Source: Deltaproteobacteria bacterium (GTDB lineage Bacteria > Desulfobacterota > DSM-4660 > Desulfatiglandales > HGW-15). From it: a stretch of DNA of 6,739 nt. Where the stretch lies: the NCBI GenBank assembly GCA_030671095.1, contig DAOVAK010000152.1:1-6739 (forward strand), read 5' to 3'. Shown in pieces: positions 1 to 6,273 of the stretch (its first letter is position 1; each line of letters starts with the position of its first letter). The translations under genes were made by a program, and so were the position numbers. Under the pieces are notes generated by a model that worked only from the letters and a program-made list of their open reading frames with translations, was not told the DNA's origin and did no database searches.

Positions 1-1
1 C

Positions 2-1099
2 AGTCCTGAGAAGTATAGGGCAATCGCTCTAACTGCCGGCAGGAATGTGGATCTCCTGACAAAGCAGATAGAGCAATTTCGCCCCGTAGGCGTGGCTGTC
101 TTGGAAGAAGATCTGGCAGACACCCTGAGAACTCGACTTGATAAAAACGCTGCCACAGAGGTCCTTTCTGGAACAGAAGGATTCGTACACTTGGCCACCT
201 TGGAAGAAGTGGATACGGTGGTCTCTGCCATGACAGGGGCTGCTGGATTGGTCCCCACCTATGCAGCGATTGAAGCGGGTAAAAATATCGCTTTGGCCAA
301 CAAGGAGACACTGGTCATGGCAGGTCCTCTCATTGTGGATGCGGCAAAAAAACAAGGGATATCCATCCTGCCCATTGATAGTGAACACAGTGCCGTTCTT
401 CAGTCTCTGCAGGGGCATCCGCGGGAGGATGTGAGACGTATCATACTGACCGCATCCGGCGGACCATTCAGAAATTTTTCCCTTGGGGATATGGAGAAAG
501 TTACCCCAGGGCAAGCCTTGAACCACCCCACCTGTAATTTGGGCAAAAAGATAAGCATCGACTCCGCAACCTTGATGAATAAAGGATTAGAGGCCATTGA
601 AGCCAAATGGTTTTTTGATCTGAGGATGGATCAGATTAGCATCGTCATCCACCCTCAGAGCATTATTCACTCCATGGTCGAATACCGGGATGGTTCAATA
701 ATCGCTCAAATGGGTATCCCGCACATGATAACGCCCATTTCTTATGCCCTCTCTTATCCCCGCCATATGGAGAATCACCTTGTGCCCCTCCAGCTGGATG
801 AGATAGGGACCCTAACCTTCCAAAAACCTGATTTGAGAAAATTCCCATGTCTGGATCTGGCTCTCCAGGCTGGGGAAATAGGGGAGAGTATGCCGGCCGT
901 CATGAATGGAGCCAATGAGATCGCTGTGGATGCCTTCCTGAACGGCAAAATCGGTTTTCTCCAGATACCAATGGTTATAAAAAGGACCATGGAGGCCCAC
1001 GGGACTTCCTCCATTGACAGTATTGAGAAAGTGATGGAGGCGGATTCATGGGCCCGGAATACGGCCAGAGAACAACTCCGTGCGATAACTGGTGAGTAG
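2..1099 (+). CDS. dxr: 1-deoxy-D-xylulose 5-phosphate reductoisomerase (DXR/IspC), 5' partial
   Basis: Converts 1-deoxy-D-xylulose 5-phosphate to 2-C-methyl-D-erythritol 4-phosphate with NADPH and a divalent metal, the committed step of the MEP isoprenoid pathway in the cytoplasm. The frame is open from base 2, and the residues before the GTG at 47 (SPEKYRAIALTAGRN) match the family, so that GTG is internal. About 25 N-terminal residues with the NADPH-binding GxTGSIG loop lie left of the window; 365 residues are visible. Counting from the GTG at 47, I see ALANKE (82-87), metal-ligand DSE (111-113), the SGGPF loop (137-141), DSATLMNKGLE (172-182, the last Glu the third metal ligand) and HPQSIIHSM (202-210). 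One oddity is HPTC (160-163), where the family has His-Pro-x-Trp; that active-site-loop Trp is Cys here. Stop is TAG. The family assignment is certain. Confidence 0.97.
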   Translation, partial: SPEKYRAIALTAGRNVDLLTKQIEQFRPVGVAVLEEDLADTLRTRLDKNAATEVLSGTEGFVHLATLEEVDTVVSAMTGAAGLVPTYAAIEAGKNIALANKETLVMAGPLIVDAAKKQGISILPIDSEHSAVLQSLQGHPREDVRRIILTASGGPFRNFSLGDMEKVTPGQALNHPTCNLGKKISIDSATLMNKGLEAIEAKWFFDLRMDQISIVIHPQSIIHSMVEYRDGSIIAQMGIPHMITPISYALSYPRHMENHLVPLQLDEIGTLTFQKPDLRKFPCLDLALQAGEIGESMPAVMNGANEIAVDAFLNGKIGFLQIPMVIKRTMEAHGTSSIDSIEKVMEADSWARNTAREQLRAITGE

Positions 1100-1127
1100 T
1101 TTGGACCCAGGATTCCTGAGCAAGTGA

Positions 1128-1157
1128 TTGACATATGTGAAATTATCCTAATTTTAT
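1128..1157 (+). promoter_or_regulatory. possible sigma-70-type promoter before rseP
   Basis: The gap between dxr and rseP is about 100 bases and AT-rich in its second half. It contains an exact TTGACA at 1128-1133. The -10 element is unclear: TTTTAT at 1152-1157 gives an 18-base spacer but matches the consensus at four of six positions, while the better TATGAT at 1155-1160 would need a 21-base spacer. No intrinsic terminator separates dxr from this site, so it would be a secondary start added to read-through from dxr. Confidence 0.4.
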
Positions 1158-1200
1158 GATATAGTACGCTCAATTCCAGACTGAGAAATAAGGCTTACTG

Positions 1201-2310
1201 ATGAACTTTTTAATTTACTATTTCCTCCCCTTTGTTGCCGTTCTGGGGATCCTGATTTTCTTCCATGAGTTGGGCCATTTCCTCGTAGCCAAGTATTTTG
1301 ATGTAAAAGTCCTCAAATTCTCCCTAGGCTTCGGATACAAACTGGTTGGGAAGAAGATCGGCGAAACAGAATATTTGATCTCCACGGTCCCCCTTGGGGG
1401 ATATGTGAAGATGCTGGGAGAAAACGATGATGAGATGGAAGATCTCCCACCTGATGAAGCCAAGAGGGCCTTCCATAATCAGCATGTCTTAAAGAGAATG
1501 GTAATCGTTGCAGCCGGACCCGTGTTTAACCTGGTATTGGCAGCCGTTTTGTTCTGCGGCCTTTTCCTCGTCTCGGGCAAGCATGAGATGACCACAGAAA
1601 TCGGGCAGGTCCGAGAGGGCTCCCCCGCCGACGGCGCGGGCCTTAAGAAAGGGGATTTGATCATATCCATTCAGGGCGAAAGTGTCCAGAGCTGGTCACA
1701 TATCAAAAAACTGGTCCGCGACAAGGCCGGCATCCCTTGTATCATCACCGTTAAGAGGGGTGATGAATTCTTGAGTATGACGGTCACTCCGGAAGAGGGT
1801 GTGGTGAAAAATATATTGGGCGAAGACGTCAAAACGGCCCTCATCGGGATTGTGGCAGCCGGAAAATTCGAGGAAGTGCGATTAGGTCCTCTTCAGGCGA
1901 TCAAGGAGGGCTTGGTGAGGACTTGGGAGGTCATGAGCCTGGTCTGCGTGGTCATCGTTAAACTCTTTCAGGGCGCCATATCGATCAAAACTATAGGAGG
2001 TCCCATTCTAATCGGCCAGATTACTGGCCAAGTGGCACAGGAGAGTTTTGGCCTGCTTATTCCATTGCTGGCCGTCATAAGCATCAACCTGGGTATCCTA
2101 AACCTCCTTCCTGTCCCCATTCTGGATGGCGGGGTCATTATCTTTCTGTTTATCGAATTGATTATAGGCAAACCCATCAGCCTTAAGAAGCGCGATTTCG
2201 CCCAGAAGGTGGGCCTTTTTCTGCTCGGACTTCTGATCGTCGTTGTCACCATAAACGATCTCTCTAGAATTGAATTCTTCAGAAAACTATTCGAAAAAGT
2301 CTTTGGTTAA
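1201..2310 (+). CDS. rseP: RseP-type site-2 intramembrane zinc metalloprotease (M50)
   Basis: Inner-membrane protease of the M50/S2P family. In proteobacteria RseP cleaves anti-sigma factors such as RseA and leftover signal peptides inside the membrane; the substrate here is not visible. The 369 residues show a first membrane segment carrying HELGH (22-26), the conserved PLGGYVKMLGE stretch (64-74), a second membrane segment (about 100-124), one PDZ domain (about 130-198, with GSPADGAGLKKGD), then C-terminal membrane segments with NLLPVPILDGG (301-311), whose Asp309 is the expected third zinc ligand. One PDZ fits the short RseP form; E. coli RseP has two and about 450 residues. The residue after DGG is Val312, where His or Arg is usual. 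ATG start with TAAGG seven bases upstream. It follows dxr, a common order in bacteria, and tsaB starts five bases after its stop. Confidence 0.96.
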   Translation: MNFLIYYFLPFVAVLGILIFFHELGHFLVAKYFDVKVLKFSLGFGYKLVGKKIGETEYLISTVPLGGYVKMLGENDDEMEDLPPDEAKRAFHNQHVLKRMVIVAAGPVFNLVLAAVLFCGLFLVSGKHEMTTEIGQVREGSPADGAGLKKGDLIISIQGESVQSWSHIKKLVRDKAGIPCIITVKRGDEFLSMTVTPEEGVVKNILGEDVKTALIGIVAAGKFEEVRLGPLQAIKEGLVRTWEVMSLVCVVIVKLFQGAISIKTIGGPILIGQITGQVAQESFGLLIPLLAVISINLGILNLLPVPILDGGVIIFLFIELIIGKPISLKKRDFAQKVGLFLLGLLIVVVTINDLSRIEFFRKLFEKVFG

Positions 2311-2315
2311 ATCCA

Positions 2316-3050
2316 TTGATCCTGGCCTTTAATACCTCCACACCTCAATTCAGTATAGCCCTCATGAACGAGGAGGGCACCACCCTGTCTGAATACTACA
2401 TGGCTTCAGGATCCAAGAATTTTAGGCGATTCATGCCCGGAATTGATTTTCTGTTATCCACCTCAAAAGTCGATACAAGAGACATTAAGGCCCTCATTGT
2501 GGCAACAGGACCGGGAAGTTTCACTGGACTAAGGGTTGGGCTCTCTGAAGCGAAGGGTATGGCACAAGGTCTTCAAATCCCCATAATTGGTGTGTCCAGT
2601 CTGGAAGCTATGGCTGCACAGTTGCCTTATGTAAGGCAGCCTGTATGCGCCATAATCGATTCCAGAAAGGGGGAAGTTTTTGCGGCTCTGTTCAGTTGGG
2701 GTGATGACAAAAGAATGGTCAGGACGCAAGAGGACACCTGCTTGAGGATCGAGGAGTTGCCTTCTGTCTTTGCGGAACCCACTCTTTTTTTGGGCAACGA
2801 CTTCAAGAAGCAAGGCCATCTCATAAGAGAAATGCTCGGCCGCAAGGCTGAGCTGGCGCCTGCCCATCTTTGGAACTTGAAGGCCTCTGCTGTGGGAACT
2901 TTAGGGCTTAAACGGTTTCTTGCCCAGGATTTTGATGATCTTCAAGAGCTTGTTCCGACCTATTTGCGTCCCCCAGATATTAGGCCCACTCCCTTTACCC
3001 CCAAATCAGAAAAAACGGATACCAACGATTTGGACGAGAAGAGGGAATAA
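2316..3050 (+). CDS. tsaB: tRNA N6-threonylcarbamoyladenosine (t6A) biosynthesis protein TsaB
   Basis: TsaB is the non-catalytic ASKHA-fold partner of TsaD; with TsaE they transfer the threonylcarbamoyl group made by TsaC to A37 of ANN-decoding tRNAs. The N-terminus ILAFNTST and the signature TGPGSFTGLRVGLSEAKGMA (residues 65-84) identify it, and the C-terminal VPTYLR matches the family end. Length is 244 residues, slightly above the usual 220-240, owing to a charged tail rich in Lys, Asp and Glu. The start is TTG: the frame upstream is open only from 2274 and offers no ATG, GTG or other TTG, and starting here aligns with the family. No good Shine-Dalgarno sequence precedes it, and the rseP stop is five bases away, so translation is probably coupled to rseP. 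The usual Asp of the LAIDTS motif is Asn6. Confidence 0.94.
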   Translation: MILAFNTSTPQFSIALMNEEGTTLSEYYMASGSKNFRRFMPGIDFLLSTSKVDTRDIKALIVATGPGSFTGLRVGLSEAKGMAQGLQIPIIGVSSLEAMAAQLPYVRQPVCAIIDSRKGEVFAALFSWGDDKRMVRTQEDTCLRIEELPSVFAEPTLFLGNDFKKQGHLIREMLGRKAELAPAHLWNLKASAVGTLGLKRFLAQDFDDLQELVPTYLRPPDIRPTPFTPKSEKTDTNDLDEKRE

Positions 3051-3055
3051 GGACG

Positions 3056-3085
3056 TTGACAAGAACAAACCTTGAAAAATATAAT
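3056..3085 (+). promoter_or_regulatory. strong sigma-70 consensus promoter for psd-pssA
   Basis: An exact -35 TTGACA (3056-3061) and an exact -10 TATAAT (3080-3085) are separated by 18 bases, starting six bases after the tsaB stop. Transcription would begin near 3092, giving a leader of about 86 bases before the psd ATG at 3178. Both hexamers match the sigma-70 consensus perfectly, so this is the best-supported promoter in the window. No operator or hairpin was recognised around it. Confidence 0.8.
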
Positions 3086-3162
3086 GCCTTTCCACGGGCT
3101 TTGACCGAAGCGGAGTATTGGTGTCTAGGGTCGGTCTGGGGCCAAGGCAAAATGGAGGGAGC

Positions 3163-3166
3163 GGAG
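3163..3166 (+). promoter_or_regulatory. ribosome binding site deciding the psd start
   Basis: GGAG lies 11 bases before the ATG at 3178, and a further GGAGG lies at 3154-3158. The competing TTG start at 3118 has its GGAG (3112-3115) only two bases away, too close to work well. The bases AGCGGAGT occur before both candidates (3109-3116 and 3160-3167), a short direct repeat in the leader. Confidence 0.5.
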
Positions 3167-3177
3167 TTATTCTTCAC

Positions 3178-3852
3178 ATGGGCTCATCAAACCTAGAGGG
3201 TACGAGGATTAATAATAGCTTGCCCTTTGCAAGAGAAGGTCTCCCATTTATCTTTATTGGGAGCTTTTTTGCTCTTCTTTTCCTATATCTTGGCTTTGTG
3301 ATAATCACGGTTTTTACGGGTGTTCTGAGCCTGTTCACCATGTTTTTTTTCCGTGACCCTGCCCGTGAAAATCATGTGCCAGAAAAGAGCGTGCTGACCC
3401 CTGCTGATGGCAAGATATTAGAGATTCAACACCTGAAAGATGACAACAACCCTTTGGGTGAACCGGCCGTAAAGGTGAGCGTATTTATGTCTCTGTTCAA
3501 CGTCCATGTGAATCGGATTCCCACAGGCGGAAAGATCCTGGCTATCCTCTACAATCCTGGAAAATTTTTTTCTGCCAACCTTAACAAGGCCTCTGAGCAA
3601 AATGAAAATAACCGCATAATACTCCAAACAGGTGACGGACGCAGGATTGTTTTTGTTCAGATTGCAGGACTTATTGCCAGACGCATTGTGTGCTGGATCA
3701 AGGAGGGGGATCATGTGAGGACAGGGCAGAGGTTTGGTCTCATCCGGTTTGGGTCCCGTTTGGACCTATATCTTCCGGATGATACTCGCATCATTGTTCA
3801 ACCTTTTCATAAGGTAAGAGCAGGCGAAACTATTCTGGGGTATCTATCATGA
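3178..3852 (+). CDS. psd: phosphatidylserine decarboxylase proenzyme, short type
   Basis: Decarboxylates phosphatidylserine to phosphatidylethanolamine at the inner membrane. It is a pyruvoyl enzyme that cleaves itself between Gly and Ser; the new N-terminal Ser becomes the pyruvoyl group. From the ATG at 3178 the protein has 224 residues: two hydrophobic segments (about 22-57), FFFRDP (56-61), PADGK (75-79), NVHVNR (108-113), QIAGLIARRIVCW (161-173) and the cleavage motif FGSR (191-194, cut expected between Gly192 and Ser193). Asp77, His110 and Ser193 are the likely catalytic triad. Length and FGSR place it in the short family rather than the E. coli LGST type. The frame stays open to a TTG at 3118, but the family N-terminus (PFAREGLPF) and ribosome-site spacing favour 3178. 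It overlaps pssA by ATGA. Confidence 0.95.
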   Translation: MGSSNLEGTRINNSLPFAREGLPFIFIGSFFALLFLYLGFVIITVFTGVLSLFTMFFFRDPARENHVPEKSVLTPADGKILEIQHLKDDNNPLGEPAVKVSVFMSLFNVHVNRIPTGGKILAILYNPGKFFSANLNKASEQNENNRIILQTGDGRRIVFVQIAGLIARRIVCWIKEGDHVRTGQRFGLIRFGSRLDLYLPDDTRIIVQPFHKVRAGETILGYLS

Positions 3853-4679
3853 AATCAAGGCGGAAAAAGAGACCAAGGAAAACAGGGAGGAAAGGTATTT
3901 TTGTCCTCCCTAATTTATTTACTTCGGCTAGCCTATTCGGGGGCTTTTACGCCATCATCGCTGCAATACATGGGAGATACGATGCAGCTGCCATTGCGAT
4001 TATCATTTCCTGTGTGTTCGATGGCCTGGATGGGAGAATTGCACGCTTTACGCGTACCACCAGTCCCTTTGGAATCGAGTACGATTCCTTGTCAGATCTC
4101 GTGGCGTTTGGTGTTGCACCCGCCATATTGGCCTACTTATGGGCCTTAGAGCCGTTTGGACGTTTGGGTTGGCTGGCCGCTTTCATGTATGTCATATGCG
4201 GAGCCTTGCGGCTTGCCCGATTTAATGTGCAGAAGGACAGGGTGGATGCCAAGTTTTTCAATGGACTGCCAATTCCGGCCGCTGCCTGTTTTATCGCATC
4301 CCTAATCTTATTCACCAGCGCCCTGGGAGGAATCGCCGAGAGCAAACCGATAATCATTATTGTTATGATTTACGTCCTCTCTTTCTTGATGGTGAGCACG
4401 ATTAATTACTTAAGTTTTAAGGAAGTCAACATAAGGCACCGCAAACCCTTCAATGTCCTTGTATCCATCATCCTGATATTTACCGTGATCGCTTATAAGC
4501 CACAGGTCATGCTGTTTATCATCATGCTATCCTATATTTTGTCGGGACCCGTGGTTACTTTGTATAGACTGCATGGAAAGCGCTCCCGGGCCAGAAAAGC
4601 CGCATCCGCAATAGGGGAGGAAAGCCGCGAACATAAAGCCGTGGATCAGGGGAGTGCTGAGCCGGTGGATACCGCTTAG
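3849..4679 (+). CDS. pssA: CDP-diacylglycerol-serine O-phosphatidyltransferase
   Basis: Makes phosphatidylserine from CDP-diacylglycerol and L-serine in the inner membrane, supplying the substrate of the Psd encoded just before it. The CDP-alcohol phosphatidyltransferase signature DGx2ARx8Gx3Dx3D is complete: Asp61-Gly62, Ala65-Arg66, Gly75, Asp79 and Asp83. PNLFTSASLFGGFYA (21-35) and NGLPIPAAA (138-146) are typical of the serine-specific branch. The 276 residues begin with a basic stretch (RRKKRPRKTGRK), contain several membrane segments between about 20 and 238, and end in a charged hydrophilic tail of about 36 residues that is not part of the core domain. This is the integral membrane (Bacillus-like) type, unlike the E. 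coli phospholipase D-fold enzyme. The ATG overlaps the psd TGA, so the pair is probably translationally coupled. Confidence 0.95.
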   Translation: MKSRRKKRPRKTGRKGIFVLPNLFTSASLFGGFYAIIAAIHGRYDAAAIAIIISCVFDGLDGRIARFTRTTSPFGIEYDSLSDLVAFGVAPAILAYLWALEPFGRLGWLAAFMYVICGALRLARFNVQKDRVDAKFFNGLPIPAAACFIASLILFTSALGGIAESKPIIIIVMIYVLSFLMVSTINYLSFKEVNIRHRKPFNVLVSIILIFTVIAYKPQVMLFIIMLSYILSGPVVTLYRLHGKRSRARKAASAIGEESREHKAVDQGSAEPVDTA

Positions 4680-4752
4680 GTTCTCGGGTCTATACGCCAA
4701 GAGACAATTTCAATCTGTTGGGGCTGATCAGCGAATTCACAAAGTGAGTTCT

Positions 4753-5343
4753 ATGAGAATAACGGGCGGCCAGGAGAAAGGACGGCTTCTGGCATCACTG
4801 AAAGGTTGGAATATTCGACCTACCTCTGACCGGGTAAGGGAAGCTATTTTCAGCCTCATTGGCCAAGATCTGACCGATTTTAGGATTCTTGACCTATTTG
4901 CGGGCACTGGTTGTTTGGGTATCGAGGCCCTTAGCAGAGGCGCTTCAAGGGCCTTATTTATCGATAATTCGATTCAATCCATCAAGCTTATTAAAAAAAA
5001 CCTGGCAAGGTGCGGGTATGAATCCTTGGGATTTGTCTGGAAAAAAGACTTGAGCAAGGGTTTGCCCCGGAAACATCCCCTGTTGAAAGAAAAGTTCGAC
5101 CTCATATTTCTCGATCCACCCTATGAGAAAAAGATGATTCCACCTCTATTAGGAGAACTTTCTGACAGAGATCTCCTTGCGTCGCCGGCGATTGCTGTGG
5201 CTGAATCCTTTAAGACAGAAACTCTGCCAGAGGTTTTGGGTAAACTTCAAATGGTCAGTTTCAGGACTTATGGGGAGACAAAAATTAGCATATATCATTC
5301 TTATCCTGATCGAGCCAAGACTCGATCAGCCGTTAATTGTTAA
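4753..5343 (+). CDS. rsmD: 16S rRNA (guanine(966)-N(2))-methyltransferase RsmD
   Basis: S-adenosylmethionine-dependent methyltransferase that makes m2G966 in 16S rRNA in the E. coli system. The 196 residues show MRITGG at the N-terminus, RPTSDRVREAIFSLI (22-36), the SAM-binding motif LDLFAGTGCLGIEAL (46-60), the catalytic DPPY (121-124) and YGETKISIY (173-181) near the end. The frame is open further upstream to 4654 inside pssA and includes a GTG at 4744, but the family starts at MRI, so ATG 4753 is chosen; its ribosome site (GTGAG at 4744-4748) is weak. The last residues (about PDRAKTRSAVNC) are encoded by two inverted repeats and are probably not part of the fold. Pairing with coaD downstream is a widely conserved arrangement. 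Confidence 0.94.
   Translation: MRITGGQEKGRLLASLKGWNIRPTSDRVREAIFSLIGQDLTDFRILDLFAGTGCLGIEALSRGASRALFIDNSIQSIKLIKKNLARCGYESLGFVWKKDLSKGLPRKHPLLKEKFDLIFLDPPYEKKMIPPLLGELSDRDLLASPAIAVAESFKTETLPEVLGKLQMVSFRTYGETKISIYHSYPDRAKTRSAVNC
5306..5329. repeat. perfect 9-bp inverted repeat in the rsmD 3' end
   Basis: CTGATCGAG (5306-5314) and CTCGATCAG (5321-5329) are exact reverse complements around the six-base loop CCAAGA. The hairpin lies inside the coding sequence, just before the rsmD stop. No T-run follows, so it does not look like an intrinsic terminator, though it could affect mRNA stability or translation of coaD. Confidence 0.8.
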
Positions 5344-5358
5344 CAAATAACAATTAAC
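5332..5358. repeat. perfect 11-bp inverted repeat spanning the rsmD stop codon
   Basis: GTTAATTGTTA (5332-5342) and TAACAATTAAC (5348-5358) are exact reverse complements around the loop ACAAA. The rsmD TAA (5341-5343) lies at the top of the first arm. The stem is almost all A-T and is followed by TATCATTT, too poor in T for a confident terminator. It ends eight bases before the G-rich coaD ribosome site and begins two bases after the neighbouring 9-bp inverted repeat. Confidence 0.8.
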
Positions 5359-5378
5359 TATCATTTGGGGGGTCATAC

Positions 5379-5864
5379 ATGAGTCAGAGAACAGCCGTTT
5401 ATCCAGGGACCTTTGATCCTATAACCAACGGCCACTTGAGTATAGTCAACAGGGCCTTGAAAATATTTGATAATCTTGTTATTGCCATATTGAATAATCC
5501 CTTGAAAGCCCCCCTATTCTCCCTTCAGGAGAGAACAGATATGATACAAAAGGCTTTCAAAGATAAAACCAATGTTGAAGTGGACTCCTTTGATGGCCTG
5601 TTGGTGGATTATGTGGTTAAGAAAAAATCAAATGTGATTCTGAGGGGGCTGAGGGCTTTATCCGATTTCGAGTATGAATTTCAGATGGCCCTGATGAATC
5701 GAAAACTGAACAGAGAGGTTCAATCTATATTCCTGATGACCGACTATAAATGGTTTTATACCAGCTCCACGATCATTAAAGAGGCCGCCGGCCTGGGTGG
5801 AGATATAAGCGGACTCGTTCCCGCATTCGTCAACGAGAAATTGAAAGAGAAATTTGGGTACTAA
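5379..5864 (+). CDS. coaD: phosphopantetheine adenylyltransferase
   Basis: Transfers AMP from ATP to 4'-phosphopantetheine, giving dephospho-CoA and pyrophosphate, the penultimate step of coenzyme A synthesis. The 161 residues match the family length (about 160) over their whole extent: PGTFDPITNGHL (9-20) with the nucleotidyltransferase TxGH motif (Thr16 to His19), NPLKAPLFSLQER (40-52) with the substrate-binding Lys43, RGLRALSDFEYEFQMA (89-104) and the ATP-binding SSTIIKE (129-135). ATG start with a run of six G (5367-5372) six bases upstream, a usable though unusual ribosome site. It follows rsmD by 35 bases, a gap filled mostly by an inverted repeat, and is probably cotranscribed with it. 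Confidence 0.97.
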   Translation: MSQRTAVYPGTFDPITNGHLSIVNRALKIFDNLVIAILNNPLKAPLFSLQERTDMIQKAFKDKTNVEVDSFDGLLVDYVVKKKSNVILRGLRALSDFEYEFQMALMNRKLNREVQSIFLMTDYKWFYTSSTIIKEAAGLGGDISGLVPAFVNEKLKEKFGY

Positions 5865-5871
5865 AAAATAC

Positions 5872-5899
5872 TTGACACCATGGGCGCCATCATTAATAT
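5872..5899 (+). promoter_or_regulatory. possible sigma-70-type promoter for ihfA
   Basis: In the 109-base gap between coaD and ihfA, an exact TTGACA (5872-5877) is followed after 16 bases by TAATAT (5894-5899), four of six matches to the -10 consensus. A start near 5906 would leave a leader of about 68 bases. The GC-rich block GGGCGCC (5882-5888) lies within the spacer. The rest of the leader shows no convincing hairpin or operator. Confidence 0.5.
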
Positions 5900-5973
5900 T
5901 GGCTACTCATCAACTATCTTATGGATTCGGTAGTCACTGATATTTAACAAGGCTGAGATGGGGAGGATCTGAG

Positions 5974-6273
5974 ATGGCTTTGACGAAAGAAAAGATTACT
6001 AATAATGTCTATAATCACGCTGGGCTTAGCAAAACTCAATCTCGAACTGTTGTGGAAAGACTTTTTGAGATCATCAAGCAGACCCTTGAAAACGGGGAAG
6101 ACCTTCTCATCAGTGGCTTTGGCAAATTCGTAGTAAAGGAGAAGGCGGCAAGGAGGGGCAGAAATCCTCAGACCACGGAGGATCTCAGGCTGAGGGCGAG
6201 AAGGGTGGTTGTTTTCAAGACCTCTGGCGTTCTCCGAAAAAAAATCAACGAATCGGTCAAATCCTCACTATAA
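5974..6273 (+). CDS. ihfA: integration host factor alpha subunit (IHF/HU family DNA-bending protein)
   Basis: Small nucleoid protein that binds the DNA minor groove and bends it sharply, usually as a dimer with IhfB, acting in recombination, replication and transcription. The 99 residues begin with MALTKEKI, contain ISGFGKF (46-52), the beta-arm motif RRGRNPQT (60-67) with the DNA-intercalating Pro65, and ARRVVVFK (75-82). Start MALTK, length and tail resemble IhfA more than HU (about 90 residues) or IhfB; an HU-like homodimer cannot be excluded from sequence alone. The ribosome site GGGAGGA (5961-5967) is excellent and six bases from the ATG. The stop lies inside the convergent rlpA, whose 3' end overlaps by 17 bases. 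Confidence 0.9.
   Translation: MALTKEKITNNVYNHAGLSKTQSRTVVERLFEIIKQTLENGEDLLISGFGKFVVKEKAARRGRNPQTTEDLRLRARRVVVFKTSGVLRKKINESVKSSL

Noticed and set aside
47..49. GTG at 47 as the dxr start
   Set aside because: The frame is open to the window edge and the upstream residues match the Dxr family, so the gene starts outside the window.
29..526. Long open frame on the - strand opposite dxr
   Set aside because: It lies entirely opposite a conserved gene, has no recognisable domain, and reads as a shadow frame; the same holds for the other frames opposite rseP, tsaB, psd and pssA.
1108..1118. CAGGATTCCTG after dxr as a terminator
   Set aside because: The two five-base arms leave a one-base centre, too tight for a hairpin, and no T-run follows.
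3118..3177. N-terminal extension of psd from TTG 3118
   Set aside because: The extra 20 residues do not resemble the family, and the ribosome site is only two bases from that TTG.
4654..4752. Start of rsmD inside pssA at 4654 or at GTG 4744
   Set aside because: RsmD proteins begin at the MRITGG-like stretch, which matches ATG 4753; the upstream residues look like untranslated spacer.
5909..5921. IHF-like site (ATCAA, five bases, TTA) in the ihfA leader, hinting at autoregulation
   Set aside because: The spacing is one base off the IHF consensus and the site is too degenerate to support from one occurrence.
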